In this document: piece after piece, positions 48,011 through 61,137 of the stretch | Position numbering within the stretch: the stretch's first letter is position 1 | How the letters are laid out: every line of letters begins with the position of its first letter | NCBI GenBank assembly: GCA_964016885.1 | Contig: OZ024740.1 | Span: 7,646,450-7,710,449 of the forward strand | DNA: 64,000 nucleotides | Direction of reading: 5' to 3' | Origin: Eledone cirrhosa | Taxonomy: Eukaryota; Mollusca; Cephalopoda; Octopoda; Eledonidae | Translations under genes and position numbers: made by a program | The notes under the pieces: generated by a model | Database searches by the model: none | What the model was told of the DNA's origin: nothing | What the model saw: the letters and a program-made list of their open reading frames with translations, nothing else

Positions 48011-51000
48011 TGGTATATCAGTTTCGATAGGTATGTCAGTTTCGATTATTATATCAGTTACTATTGTTATATCAGTTTCGATTTGTATGTCAGTTTCGAT
48101 TGGTATATCAGTTTCGATTGGTATGTCAGTTTCTATTGGTATATCAGTTTCTATTGGTATGTCAGTGTCGATAGGTATGTCAGTTTTTATTGATATATCA
48201 GTTTCGATTGGTATGTCAGTTTCTATTGGTTTGTCAGTTTCGATTATTATATCAGTTACTATTGGTATGTCAGTTTCGATTGGTATGTCAGTTTCGATTG
48301 GTATATCAGTTTCTATTGGTATGACAGTTTTGATTGGTATATCAGTTTGGATTGGTACGTCAGTTTGGATTGGTATATCAGTTTCGATTGGAATATCAGT
48401 TTCGATTGGTATATGAGTTTCGATTGGTATGTCATTTTCGATTAGTATATCAGTTTCTATTGGTATGTCAGTTTCGATTGGTATGTCAGATTCTATTAGT
48501 ATATCAGTTTCGATTGGTATATCAGTTTCGATTGGTATATCAGTTTTGATTGGTATATCAGTTTCTATTGGTATATCAATTTCTATTGGTATGTCAGTTT
48601 CTATTGGTATATCAGTTTCGATTGGTATATCAGTTTCGTTTGGTATGTCAGTTTCTATTGGTATATCAGTTTCTATTGGTATGTCAGTTTTTATTGGTAT
48701 ATCAGTTTCGATTAGAATGTCATTTTCGATTGGTATGTCAGTTTCGATTGGTATATCAGTTTCGATAGGTATATCAGTTTCGATTGTATGTCAGTTTTGA
48801 TTGGTATATCAGTTTCTATTGCTATATCAGTTTCTGTTGGTATGTCAGTTTCGATTCATATGTCAGTTTCGATTAGTATATCAGTTTCTATAGGTATGTC
48901 AGTTTCTATTTGTATATCAGTTTCGATTGGTATTTCAGTTGCTATTGGTATATCACTTTCCATTGGTAGGTCAGTTTCTATTGGTAGGTCAGTTTCTATT
49001 GGTATACCAGTTTCGATTGGTATGTCAGTTTCGATTAGTATGTCAATTTCTACTGGTATGTCAGTTTCTATTGGTATGTATGTTTCTATTAGTATATCAG
49101 TTTTGATTGGTATATCAGTTTCGATTGGTATGTCAGTTTCTATTGGTATATCAGTTTTGATTGGTATATCAGTTTCAATTAGTATGTCAGTTTCTATTGG
49201 TATATCAGTTTCGATTGGTATGTCAGTTTCTATTGGTATATCATTTTCGATTGCTATGTCAGTTGCTATTGGTATATCAACTTCTATTGGTATGTCAGTT
49301 TCTATTGGTATGTCAGTTTCTATTGGTATCTCAGTTTCGATAGGTATGTCAGTTTCGATTATTATATCAGTTACTATTGTTATCTCAGTTTCGATATGTA
49401 TGTCAGTTTCGATTGGTATATCAGTTACGATTGGTATGTCACTTTCTGTTGGTATATCAGTTTCTATTGGTATGTCAGTTTCGATAGGTATGTCAGTTTT
49501 TATTGGTATATCAGTTTCGATTGGTATGTCAGTTTCTATTGGTTTGTCAGTTTCGATTGGTATTTCATTTTCTATTGGTATATTAGTTTCCATTGGTAGG
49601 TCAGTTTCTATTGGTATGACAGCTTCTATTAGTATACCAGTTTCTATTGGTATGTCAGTTTCGATTAGCATGACAATTTCTATTGGTATGTCAGTTTCTA
49701 TTGGTATGTATGTTTCTATTAGTATATCAGTTTTGATTGGTATATCAGTTTCGATTGGTATGTCAGTTTCTATTGATATATCAGTTTTGATTAGTATATC
49801 AGTTTCAATTAGTATGTCAGTTTCTATTGGTATATCAGTTTCGATTGGTATATCAGTTTCGATTAGTATGTCAATTTCTATTGGTATGTCAGTTTCTATT
49901 GGTATATAAGTTTTGATTGGTATAACAGTTTCAATTAGTATGTCAGTTTCTATTGGTATATCAGTTTCGATTGCTATGTCAGTTGCTATTGTTATATCAA
50001 TTTCGATTGGTATGTCAGTTTCTATTGGTATGTCAGTTTCTATTGGTATATCAGTTTCGATAGGTATGTCAGTTTTGATTATTATATCAGTTACTATTGT
50101 TATCTCAGTTTCGATTTGTATGTCAGTTTCGATTGGTATATCAGTTTCGATTGGTATGTCAGTTTCTATTGGTATATCAGTTTCGATTGGTATGTCAGTT
50201 TCTATTGGTTTGTCAGTTTCGTTTATTATATCAGTTACTATTGGTATGTCAGTTTCGATTGGTATGTCAGTTTCGATTGGTATATCAGTTTCTATTGGTA
50301 TGACAGTTTTGATTGGTATATCAGTTTGGATTGGTACGTCAGTTTGGATTGGTATATCAGTTTTGATTAGTATGTCAGCTTCTATTGGTATATCAGTTTC
50401 GATTGGTATATGAGTTTCGATTGGTATGTCATTTTCGATTAGTATATCAGTTTCTATTGGTATGTCAGTTTCGATTGGTATGTCAGATTCTATTAGTATA
50501 TCAGTTTTGATTGGTATATCAGTTTCTATTGGTATATCAATTTCTATTGGTATGTCAGTTTTGATTGGTATATCAGTTTCGATTAGAATGTCAGTTTCGA
50601 TTGGTATGTCAGTTTAGATTGGTATATCAGTTTCGATAGGTATATCAGTTTCGATTGGTATGTCAGTTTTGATTGGTATATCAGTTTCTATTGCTATATC
50701 AGTTTCGGTTGGTATGTCAGTTTCGATTGGTATGTTAGTTTCTATTGGTATATCAGTTTCGATTGGTATATCAGTTTCGTTTGGTATGTCAGTTTTTATT
50801 GGTATATCAGTTTCGATTAGAATGTCATTTTCGATTGGTATGTCAGTTTCGATTGGTATATCAGTTTCGATAGGTATATCAGTTTCGATTGGTATGTCAG
50901 TTTTGATTGGTGTATCAGTTTCTATTGCTATATCAGTTTCTGTTGGTATGTCAGTTTCGATTCATATGTCAGTTTCGATTAGTATATCAGTTTCTATAGG

Positions 51001-51429
51001 TATGTCAGTTTCTACTTGTATATCAGTTTTGATTGGTATATCAGTTTCTATTGGTATGTCAGTTTCGATTGGTATTTCAGTTGCTATTGGTATATCAGTT
51101 TCCATTGGTAGGTCAGTTTCTATTGGTAGGTCAGTTTCTATTGGTATACCAGTTTCGACTGGTATGTCAGTTTCGATTAGTATGTCAATTTCTACTGGTA
51201 TGTCAGTTTCTATTGGTATGTATGTTTCTATTAGTATATCAGTTTTGATTGGTATATCAGTTTCGATTGGTATGTCAGTTTCTATTGGTATATCAGTTTT
51301 TATTGGTATATCATTTTCAATTAGTATGTCAGTTTCTATTTGTATATCAGTTTCGATTGGTATTTCAGTTTCAATTGGTATGTCAATTTCTATTGGTATG
51401 TCAGTTTCGATAGGTATGTCAGTTTTTAT
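48011..51429 (+). repeat. HOR-D copy 1 (3419 bp)
   Basis: Direct copy of 51430-54848 at offset 3419. Diagnostic shared variants are GTTATATCAG in the TTACTATT block (48062), ACGTCAGTTTGG (48358), the one-base-short unit CGATTGTATGTCAG at 48781 and ATATCAACTTCTATTGG near 49274. Confidence 0.87.
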
Positions 51430-54400
51430 TGGTATATCAGTTTCGATAGGTATGTCAGTTTCGATTATTATATCAGTTACTATTGTTATATCAGTTTCGA
51501 TTTGTATGTCAGTTTCGATTGGTATATCAGTTTCGATTGGTATGTCAGTTTCTATTGGTATATCAGTTTCTATTGGTATGTCAGTGTCGATAGGTATGTC
51601 AGTTTTTATTGATATATCAGTTTCGATTGGTATGTCAGTTTCTATTGGTTTGTCAGTTTCGATTATTATATCAGTTACTATTGGTATGTCAGTTTCGATT
51701 GGTATGTCAGTTTCGATTGGTATATCAGTTTCTATTGGTATGACAGTTTTGATTGGTATATCAGTTTGGATTGGTACGTCAGTTTGGATTGGTATATCAG
51801 TTTCGATTGGAATATCAGTTTCGATTGGTATATGAGTTTCGATTGGTATGTCATTTTCGATTAGTATATCAGTTTCTATTGGTATGTCAGTTTCGATTGG
51901 TATGTCAGATTCTATTAGTATATCAGTTTCGATTGGTATATCAGTTTCGATTGGTATATCAGTTTTGATTGGTATATCAGTTTCTATTGGTATATCAATT
52001 TCTATTGGTATGTCAGTTTCTATTGGTATATCAGTTTCGATTGGTATATCAGTTTCGTTTGGTATGTCAGTTTCTATTGGTATATCAGTTTCTATTGGTA
52101 TGTCAGTTTTTATTGGTATATCAGTTTCGATTAGAATGTCATTTTCGATTGGTATGTCAGTTTCGATTGGTATATCAGTTTCGATAGGTATATCAGTTTC
52201 GATTGTATGTCAGTTTTGATTGGTATATCAGTTTCTATTGCTATATCAGTTTCTGTTGGTATGTCAGTTTCGATTCATATGTCAGTTTCGATTAGTATAT
52301 CAGTTTCTATAGGTATGTCAGTTTCTATTTGTATATCAGTTTCGATTGGTATTTCAGTTGCTATTGGTATATCACTTTCCATTGGTAGGTCAGTTTCTAT
52401 TGGTAGGTCAGTTTCTATTGGTATACCAGTTTCGATTGGTATGTCAGTTTCGATTAGTATGTCAATTTCTACTGGTATGTCAGTTTCTATTGGTATGTAT
52501 GTTTCTATTAGTATATCAGTTTTGATTGGTATATCAGTTTCGATTGGTATGTCAGTTTCTATTGGTATATCAGTTTTGATTGGTATATCAGTTTCAATTA
52601 GTATGTCAGTTTCTATTGGTATATCAGTTTCGATTGGTATGTCAGTTTCTATTGGTATATCATTTTCGATTGCTATGTCAGTTGCTATTGGTATATCAAC
52701 TTCTATTGGTATGTCAGTTTCTATTGGTATGTCAGTTTCTATTGGTATCTCAGTTTCGATAGGTATGTCAGTTTCGATTATTATATCAGTTACTATTGTT
52801 ATCTCAGTTTCGATATGTATGTCAGTTTCGATTGGTATATCAGTTACGATTGGTATGTCACTTTCTGTTGGTATATCAGTTTCTATTGGTATGTCAGTTT
52901 CGATAGGTATGTCAGTTTTTATTGGTATATCAGTTTCGATTGGTATGTCAGTTTCTATTGGTTTGTCAGTTTCGATTGGTATTTCATTTTCTATTGGTAT
53001 ATTAGTTTCCATTGGTAGGTCAGTTTCTATTGGTATGACAGCTTCTATTAGTATACCAGTTTCTATTGGTATGTCAGTTTCGATTAGCATGACAATTTCT
53101 ATTGGTATGTCAGTTTCTATTGGTATGTATGTTTCTATTAGTATATCAGTTTTGATTGGTATATCAGTTTCGATTGGTATGTCAGTTTCTATTGATATAT
53201 CAGTTTTGATTAGTATATCAGTTTCAATTAGTATGTCAGTTTCTATTGGTATATCAGTTTCGATTGGTATATCAGTTTCGATTAGTATGTCAATTTCTAT
53301 TGGTATGTCAGTTTCTATTGGTATATAAGTTTTGATTGGTATAACAGTTTCAATTAGTATGTCAGTTTCTATTGGTATATCAGTTTCGATTGCTATGTCA
53401 GTTGCTATTGTTATATCAATTTCGATTGGTATGTCAGTTTCTATTGGTATGTCAGTTTCTATTGGTATATCAGTTTCGATAGGTATGTCAGTTTTGATTA
53501 TTATATCAGTTACTATTGTTATCTCAGTTTCGATTTGTATGTCAGTTTCGATTGGTATATCAGTTTCGATTGGTATGTCAGTTTCTATTGGTATATCAGT
53601 TTCGATTGGTATGTCAGTTTCTATTGGTTTGTCAGTTTCGTTTATTATATCAGTTACTATTGGTATGTCAGTTTCGATTGGTATGTCAGTTTCGATTGGT
53701 ATATCAGTTTCTATTGGTATGACAGTTTTGATTGGTATATCAGTTTGGATTGGTACGTCAGTTTGGATTGGTATATCAGTTTTGATTAGTATGTCAGCTT
53801 CTATTGGTATATCAGTTTCGATTGGTATATGAGTTTCGATTGGTATGTCATTTTCGATTAGTATATCAGTTTCTATTGGTATGTCAGTTTCGATTGGTAT
53901 GTCAGATTCTATTAGTATATCAGTTTTGATTGGTATATCAGTTTCTATTGGTATATCAATTTCTATTGGTATGTCAGTTTTGATTGGTATATCAGTTTCG
54001 ATTAGAATGTCAGTTTCGATTGGTATGTCAGTTTAGATTGGTATATCAGTTTCGATAGGTATATCAGTTTCGATTGGTATGTCAGTTTTGATTGGTATAT
54101 CAGTTTCTATTGCTATATCAGTTTCGGTTGGTATGTCAGTTTCGATTGGTATGTTAGTTTCTATTGGTATATCAGTTTCGATTGGTATATCAGTTTCGTT
54201 TGGTATGTCAGTTTTTATTGGTATATCAGTTTCGATTAGAATGTCATTTTCGATTGGTATGTCAGTTTCGATTGGTATATCAGTTTCGATAGGTATATCA
54301 GTTTCGATTGGTATGTCAGTTTTGATTGGTGTATCAGTTTCTATTGCTATATCAGTTTCTGTTGGTATGTCAGTTTCGATTCATATGTCAGTTTCGATTA

Positions 54401-54848
54401 GTATATCAGTTTCTATAGGTATGTCAGTTTCTACTTGTATATCAGTTTTGATTGGTATATCAGTTTCTATTGGTATGTCAGTTTCGATTGGTATTTCAGT
54501 TGCTATTGGTATATCAGTTTCCATTGGTAGGTCAGTTTCTATTGGTAGGTCAGTTTCTATTGGTATACCAGTTTCGACTGGTATGTCAGTTTCGATTAGT
54601 ATGTCAATTTCTACTGGTATGTCAGTTTCTATTGGTATGTATGTTTCTATTAGTATATCAGTTTTGATTGGTATATCAGTTTCGATTGGTATGTCAGTTT
54701 CTATTGGTATATCAGTTTTTATTGGTATATCATTTTCAATTAGTATGTCAGTTTCTATTTGTATATCAGTTTCGATTGGTATTTCAGTTTCAATTGGTAT
54801 GTCAATTTCTATTGGTATGTCAGTTTCGATAGGTATGTCAGTTTTTAT
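51430..54848 (+). repeat. HOR-D copy 2 (3419 bp)
   Basis: Second tandem HOR-D copy, with the markers of copy 1 at +3419 (51481, 51777, 52200, 52693). Similarity ends near 54.85 kb, where copy 1 goes on to the ATTATTATATC block and this copy to the TTGGTTTGTC block. I found no base differences in the stretches compared. Confidence 0.86.
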
Positions 54849-55452
54849 TGGTATATCAGTTTCGATTGGTATGTCAGTTTCTATTGGTTTGTCAGTTTCG
54901 ATTGGTATTTCATTTTCTATTGGTATATCAGTTTCCATTGGTAGGTCAGTTTCTATTGGTATGACAGCTTCTATTAGTATACCAGTTTCTATTGGTATGT
55001 CAGTTTCGATTAGCATGACAATTTCTATTGGTATGTCAGTTTCTATTGGTATGTATGTTTCTATTAGTATATCAGTTTTGATTGGTATATCAGTTTCGAT
55101 TGGTATGTCAGTTTCTATTGATATATCAGTTTTGATTAGTATATCAGTTTCAATTAGTATGTCAGTTTCTATTGGTATATCAGTTTCGATTGGTATATCA
55201 GTTTCGATTAGTATGTCAATTTCTATTGGTATGTCAGTTTCTATTGGTATATAAGTTTTGATTGGTATAACAGTTTCAATTAGTATGTCAGTTTCTATTG
55301 GTATATCAGTTTCGATTGCTATGTCAGTTGCTATTGTTATATCAATTTCGATTGGTATGTCAGTCTCTATTGGTATGTCAGTTTCTATTGGTATATCAGT
55401 TTCGATAGGTATGTCAGTTTTGATTATTATATCAGTTACTATTGTTATCTCA
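54090..55452 (+). repeat. Segment F, copy 1
   Basis: Reappears at 57780-59142, offset 3690 (exactly 205 monomers). Shared markers are AGTTTCGGTTGG near 54121, TGTTAGTTTCTATTGG near 54150 and ATAACAGTTTCAATTAG near 55266. Confidence 0.82.
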
Positions 55453-57785
55453 GTTTCGATTGGTATGTCAGTTTCGATTCGTATATCAGTTTCGATTGGT
55501 ATGTCAGCTTTGATTGGTATGTCAGTTTCAATTGGTATATCAGTTTCTATTGGTATGACAGTTTCGATTGATATATCAGTTTTGATTGGTGTGTCAGTTT
55601 GGATTGGTATGTCAGTTTCGATTGGTATGTCAGATTCTATTGGTATATCATTTTCGATTGGTATATCAGTTTCGATTGGTATATCAGTTTCGATTGGTAT
55701 ATGAGTTTCGATTGGTATGTCATTTTCGATTAGTATATCAGTTTCTATTGGTATGTCAGTTTCGATTGGTATGTCAGATTCTATTAGTATATCAGTTTCG
55801 ATTGGTATATAGGTTTCGATTGGTATATCAGTTTTGATTGGTATATCAGTTTCTATTGGTATATCAATTTCTATTGGTATGTCAGTTTTGATTGGTATAT
55901 CAGTTTCGATTAGAATGTCAGTTTCGATTGGTATGTCAGTTTCGATTGGTATATCAGTTTCGATAGGTACATCAGTTTCGATTGGTATGTCAGTTTTGAT
56001 TGGTATATCAGTTTCTATTGCTATATCAGTTTCTGTTGGTATGTCAGTTTCGATTGGTATGTCAGTTTCTATTGGTATATCATTTTCGATTGGTATATCA
56101 GTTTCGTTTGGTATGTCAGTTTCTATTGGTATATCTGTTTCTATTGGTATGTCAGTTTTTATTGGTATATCAGTTTCGATTAGAATGTCATTTTCGATTG
56201 GTATGTCAGTTTCGATTGGTATATCAGTTTCGATAGGTATATCAGTTTCGATTGGTATGTCAGTTTTGATTGGTATATCAGTTTCTATTGCTATATCAGT
56301 TTCGATTCGTATGTCAGTTTCGATTAGTATATCAGTTTCTATAAGTATGTCAGTTTCTATTGGTATATCAGTTTTCATTAGTATATCAGTTTCGATTGGT
56401 ATGTTAGTTTCGTTTATTATATCAGTTACTATTGGTATGTCAGTTTCGATTGAAAAGTCAGTTTCGATTGGTATGTCAGTTTCTATTGTTATATCTGTTT
56501 CGATTGGTATGTCAGTTTCGATTAGTATATCAATTTCTATAGGTATGTCAGTTTCTATTGGTATATCAGTTTTAATTGGTATATCAGTTTCGATTGGTAT
56601 TTTAGTTTTGAATGGTATGTCAGTTTCTATTGGTATATCAGTTTTGATTGATATATCAGTTTCGATTAGTATGTCAGTTTCTAATGGTATGTCAGTTTCG
56701 ATTAGTATATCAGTTTCTATTGGTATGTCAGTTTCGATTGGTATGTCAGTTTCGATTGGTATATCAGTTTTGATTGGTATGTCAGTTTCTATTGGTATAT
56801 CAGTTTCTATTGGCATGTCAGTTTCGATTGGTATGTCAGTTTCAATTGGTATGTCAATTTCGATGGGTATATCAGTTTCGTTTAGTATGTCAGTTTCTTT
56901 TGGTATGTCAGTTTCGATTATTATATCAGTTTTGATTGGTATATCAGTTTCTAATGGCATGTCAGTTTCGATTGATATGTCACTTTCAATTGGTATGTCA
57001 ATTTCGATTGGTATATCAGTTTCGATTTGTATATCAGTTTCTATTGGTATGTCAGTTTCGATTATTATATCAGTTACTATTGGTATGTCAGTTTCGATTG
57101 CTATGTCAGTTTCGATTGGTATATCAGCTTCTATTGGTATGACAGTTTCGATTGGTATATCAGTTTCGATTGGTATGTCAGTTCGGATTGGTATGTCTGT
57201 TTGTATTGGTATGTCAGTTTCGATTGGTATGTCAATTTCGATTGGTATATCAGTTTCAATTAGTATGTTAGTTTCTATTGGTATATCAGTTTCGATTGGT
57301 ATGTGAGTTTCGATTAGTATGTCAATTTCTATTGGTATGTCAGCTTCTATTGGTATATCAGTTTGGATTGATATGTCAGTTTCGATTGGTATGTCAGTTT
57401 CGATTGGTATATCAGTTTCGATTGTTATATCAGTTTCTATAGCTATATCAGTTTCTATTGGTATGTCAGTTTCGATTGGTATGTCAGATGCTAGTGGTAT
57501 ATCAGTTTCGATTGGTATGTCAGTTTCTATTGGCATGTCAGTTTCGATTATTATATCAGTTACTATTTGTATCTCAGTTTCGATTTGTATGTCAGTTTCG
57601 ATTGGTATATCAGTTACGATTGGTATGTCAGTTTCTATTGGTATATCAGTTTCTATTGGTATGTCAGTTTCTATAGGTATGTCAGTTTCTATTGGTATAT
57701 TAGTTTCGATTGGTATGTCAGTTTCTATTTGTTTGTCAGTTTCGATTATTATATCAGTTACTATTGGTATGTCAGTTTCGATTGG
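55450..57785 (+). repeat. Segment E, copy 1
   Basis: Repeats at 61138-63473, offset 5688 (exactly 316 monomers). Shared rare units are ATATAGGTTTCG (55807), GATTGAAAAGTCAG (56449), TTTCGATGGGTATATC (56860) and CAGTTCGGATTGG (57180). I found about four base differences over 2.3 kb. Confidence 0.86.
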
Positions 57786-59142
57786 TATATCAGTTTCTAT
57801 TGCTATATCAGTTTCGGTTGGTATGTCAGTTTCGATTGGTATGTTAGTTTCTATTGGTATATCAGTTTCGATTGGTATATCAGTTTCGTTTGGTATGTCA
57901 GTTTTTATTGGTATATCAGTTTCGATTAGAATGTCATTTTCGATTGGTATGTCAGTTTCGATTGGTATATCAGTTTCGATAGGTATATCAGTTTCGATTG
58001 GTATGTCAGTTTTGATTGGTATATCAGTTTCTATTGCTATATCAGTTTCTGTTGGTATGTCAGTTTCGATTCATATGTCAGTTTCGATTAGTATATCAGT
58101 TTCTATAGGTATGTCAGTTTCTACTTGTATATCAGTTTTGATTGGTATATCAGTTTCTATTGGTATGTCAGTTTCGATTGGTATTTCAGTTGCTATTGGT
58201 ATATCAGTTTCCATTGGTAGGTCAGTTTCTATTGGTAGGTCAGTTTCTATTGGTATACCAGTTTCGACTGGTATGTCAGTTTCGATTAGTATGTCAATTT
58301 CTACTGGTATGTCAGTTTCTATTGGTATGTATGTTTCTATTAGAATATCAGTTTTGATTGGTATATCAGTTTCGATTGGTATGTCAGTTTCTATTGGTAT
58401 ATCAGTTTTTATTGGTATATCATTTTCAATTAGTATGTCAGTTTCTATTTGTATATCAGTTTCGATTGGTATTTCAGTTTCAATTGGTATGTCAATTTCT
58501 ATTGGTATGTCAGTTTCGATAGGTATGTCAGTTTTTATTGGTATATCAGTTTCGATTGGTATGTCAGTTTCTATTGGTTTGTCAGTTTCGATTGGTATTT
58601 CATTTTCTATTGGTATATCAGTTTCCATTGGTAGGTCAGTTTCTATTGGTATGACAGCTTCTATTAGTATACCAGTTTCTATTGGTATGTCAGTTTCGAT
58701 TAGCATGACAATTTCTATTGGTATGTCAGTTTCTATTGGTATGTATGTTTCTATTAGTATATCAGTTTTGATTGGTATATCAGTTTCGATTGGTATGTCA
58801 GTTTCTATTGATATATCAGTTTTGATTAGTATATCAGTTTCAATTAGTATGTCAGTTTCTATTGGTATATCAGTTTCGATTGGTATATCAGTTTCGATTA
58901 GTATGTCAATTTCTATTGGTATGTCAGTTTCTATTGGTATATAAGTTTTGATTGGTATAACAGTTTCAATTAGTATGTCAGTTTCTATTGGTATATCAGT
59001 TTCGATTGCTATGTCAGTTGCTATTGTTATATCAATTTCGATTGGTATGTCAGTCTCTATTGGTATGTCAGTTTCTATTGGTATATCAGTTTCGATAGGT
59101 ATGTCAGTTTTGATTATTATATCAGTTACTATTGTTATCTCA
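57780..59142 (+). repeat. Segment F, copy 2
   Basis: Second copy of the 54.1-55.45 kb segment, lying between the two E segments. It has one visible private change: ATTAGAATATCAG near 58339, against ATTAGTATATCAG near 54650. Confidence 0.82.
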
Positions 59143-61137
59143 GTTTCGATTTGTATGTCAGTTTCGATTGGTATATCAGTTTCGATTGGTATGTCAGTTT
59201 CTATTGGTATATCAGTTTCGATTGGTATGTCAGTTTCTATTGGTTTGTCAGTTTCGTTTATTATATCAGTTACTATTGGTATGTCAGTTTCGATTGGTAT
59301 GTCAGTTTCGATTGGTATATCAGTTTCTATTGGTATGACAGTTTTGATTGGTATATCAGTTTGGATTGGTACGTCAGTTTGGATTGGTATATCAGTTTTG
59401 ATTAGTATGTCAGCTTCTATTGGTATATCAGTTTCGATTGGTATATCAGTTTCGATTGGTATATGAGTTTCGATTGGTATGTCATTTTCGATTAGTATAT
59501 CAGTTTCTATTGGTATGTCAGTTTCGATTGGTATGTCAGATTCTATTAGTATATCAGTTTCGATTGGTATATCAGTTTTGATTGGTATATCAGTTTTGAT
59601 TGGTATATCAGTTTCTATTGGTATATCAATTTCTATTGGTATGTCAGTTTTGATTGGTATATCAGTTTCGATTAGAATGTCAGTTTCGATTGGTATGTCA
59701 GTTTAGATTGGTATATCAGTTTCGATAGGTATATCAGTTTCGATTGGTATGTCAGTTTTGATTGGTATATCAGTTTCTATTGCTATATCAGTTTCGGTTG
59801 GTATGTCAGTTTCGATTGGTATGTCAGTTTCTATTGGTATATCAGTTTCGATTGGTATATCAGTTTCGTTTGGTATGTCAGTTTCTATTGGTATATCAGT
59901 TTCTATTGGTATGTCAGTTTTTATTGGTATATCAGTTTCGATTAGAATGTCATTTTCGATTGGTATGTCAGTTTCGATTGGTATATCAGTTTCGATAGGT
60001 ATATCAGTTTCGATTGGTATGTCAGTTTTGATTGGTATATCAGTTTCTATTGCTATATCAGTTTCTGTTGGTATGTCAGTTTCGATTCATATGTCAGTTT
60101 CGATTAGTATATCAGTTTCTATAGGTATGTCAGTTTCTACTTGTATATCAGTTTTGATTGGTATATCAGTTTCTATTGGTATGTCAGTTTCGATTGGTAT
60201 TTCAGTTGTTATTGGTATATCAGTTTCCATTGGTAGGTCAGTTTCTATTGGTAGGTCAGTTTCTATTGGTATACCAGTTTCGACTGGTATGTCAGTTTCG
60301 ATTAGTATGTCAATTTCTACTGGTATGTCAGTTTCTATTGGTATGTATGTTTCTATTAGTATATCAGTTTTGATTGGTATATCAGTTTCGATTGCTATGT
60401 CAGTTTCTATTGGTATATCAGTTTTTATTGGTATATCATTTTCAATTAGTATGTCAGTTTCTATTTGTATATCAGTTTCGATTGCTATGTCAGTTTCAAT
60501 TGGTATGTCAATTTCTATTGGTATGTCAGTTTCTATTGGTATATCAGTTTCTATTGGTATGTCAGTTTCGATTGGTATGTCAGTTTCGATTGGTATGTCA
60601 GTTTCGATTGGTATATCAGTCTCGAATGGTATGTCAATCTCGATTGGTATGTCAGTTTCAATTGGTATGTCATTTTCTATTGGTATGTCAGTTTCTATTG
60701 GTATATCAGTTTCGATTGGTATGTCAGTTTCGATTGGTATATCAGTTTCGATTGGTATGTCAGTTTCGATCGGTATATCAGTTTAGATTGGTATATCAGT
60801 TTCTATTGTTATATCAGTTTCTATTGGTATGTCAGTTTCGATTGGTATCTCAGTTGTTATTGGTATATCAGTTTCGATTGATATATCAGTTTCGATTAGT
60901 ATGTCAGTTTCTAATGGTATGTCAGTTTCGATTAGTATATCAGTTTCTATTGGTATGTCAGTTTCGATTGGTATGTCAGTTTCTATTGGTATGTCAGTTT
61001 CGATTATTATATCAGTTACTATTGGTATCTCGGTTTCGATTTGTATGTCAGTTTCGATTGGTATATCAGTTTCGATAGGAATGTCAGTTTTTATTGGTAT
61101 ATCAGTTTCGATTGGTATGATAGTTTCGATTGATATA
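59143..61137 (+). repeat. HOR-D-like mosaic array stretch
   Basis: 59143 to about 59.76 kb resembles the 53.5-54.1 kb part of HOR-D copy 2 (offset about 5616). Later parts resemble 51.0-51.4 kb, 54.4-54.8 kb and 46.8-47.2 kb. No single period fits throughout. No gene is seen. Confidence 0.7.
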
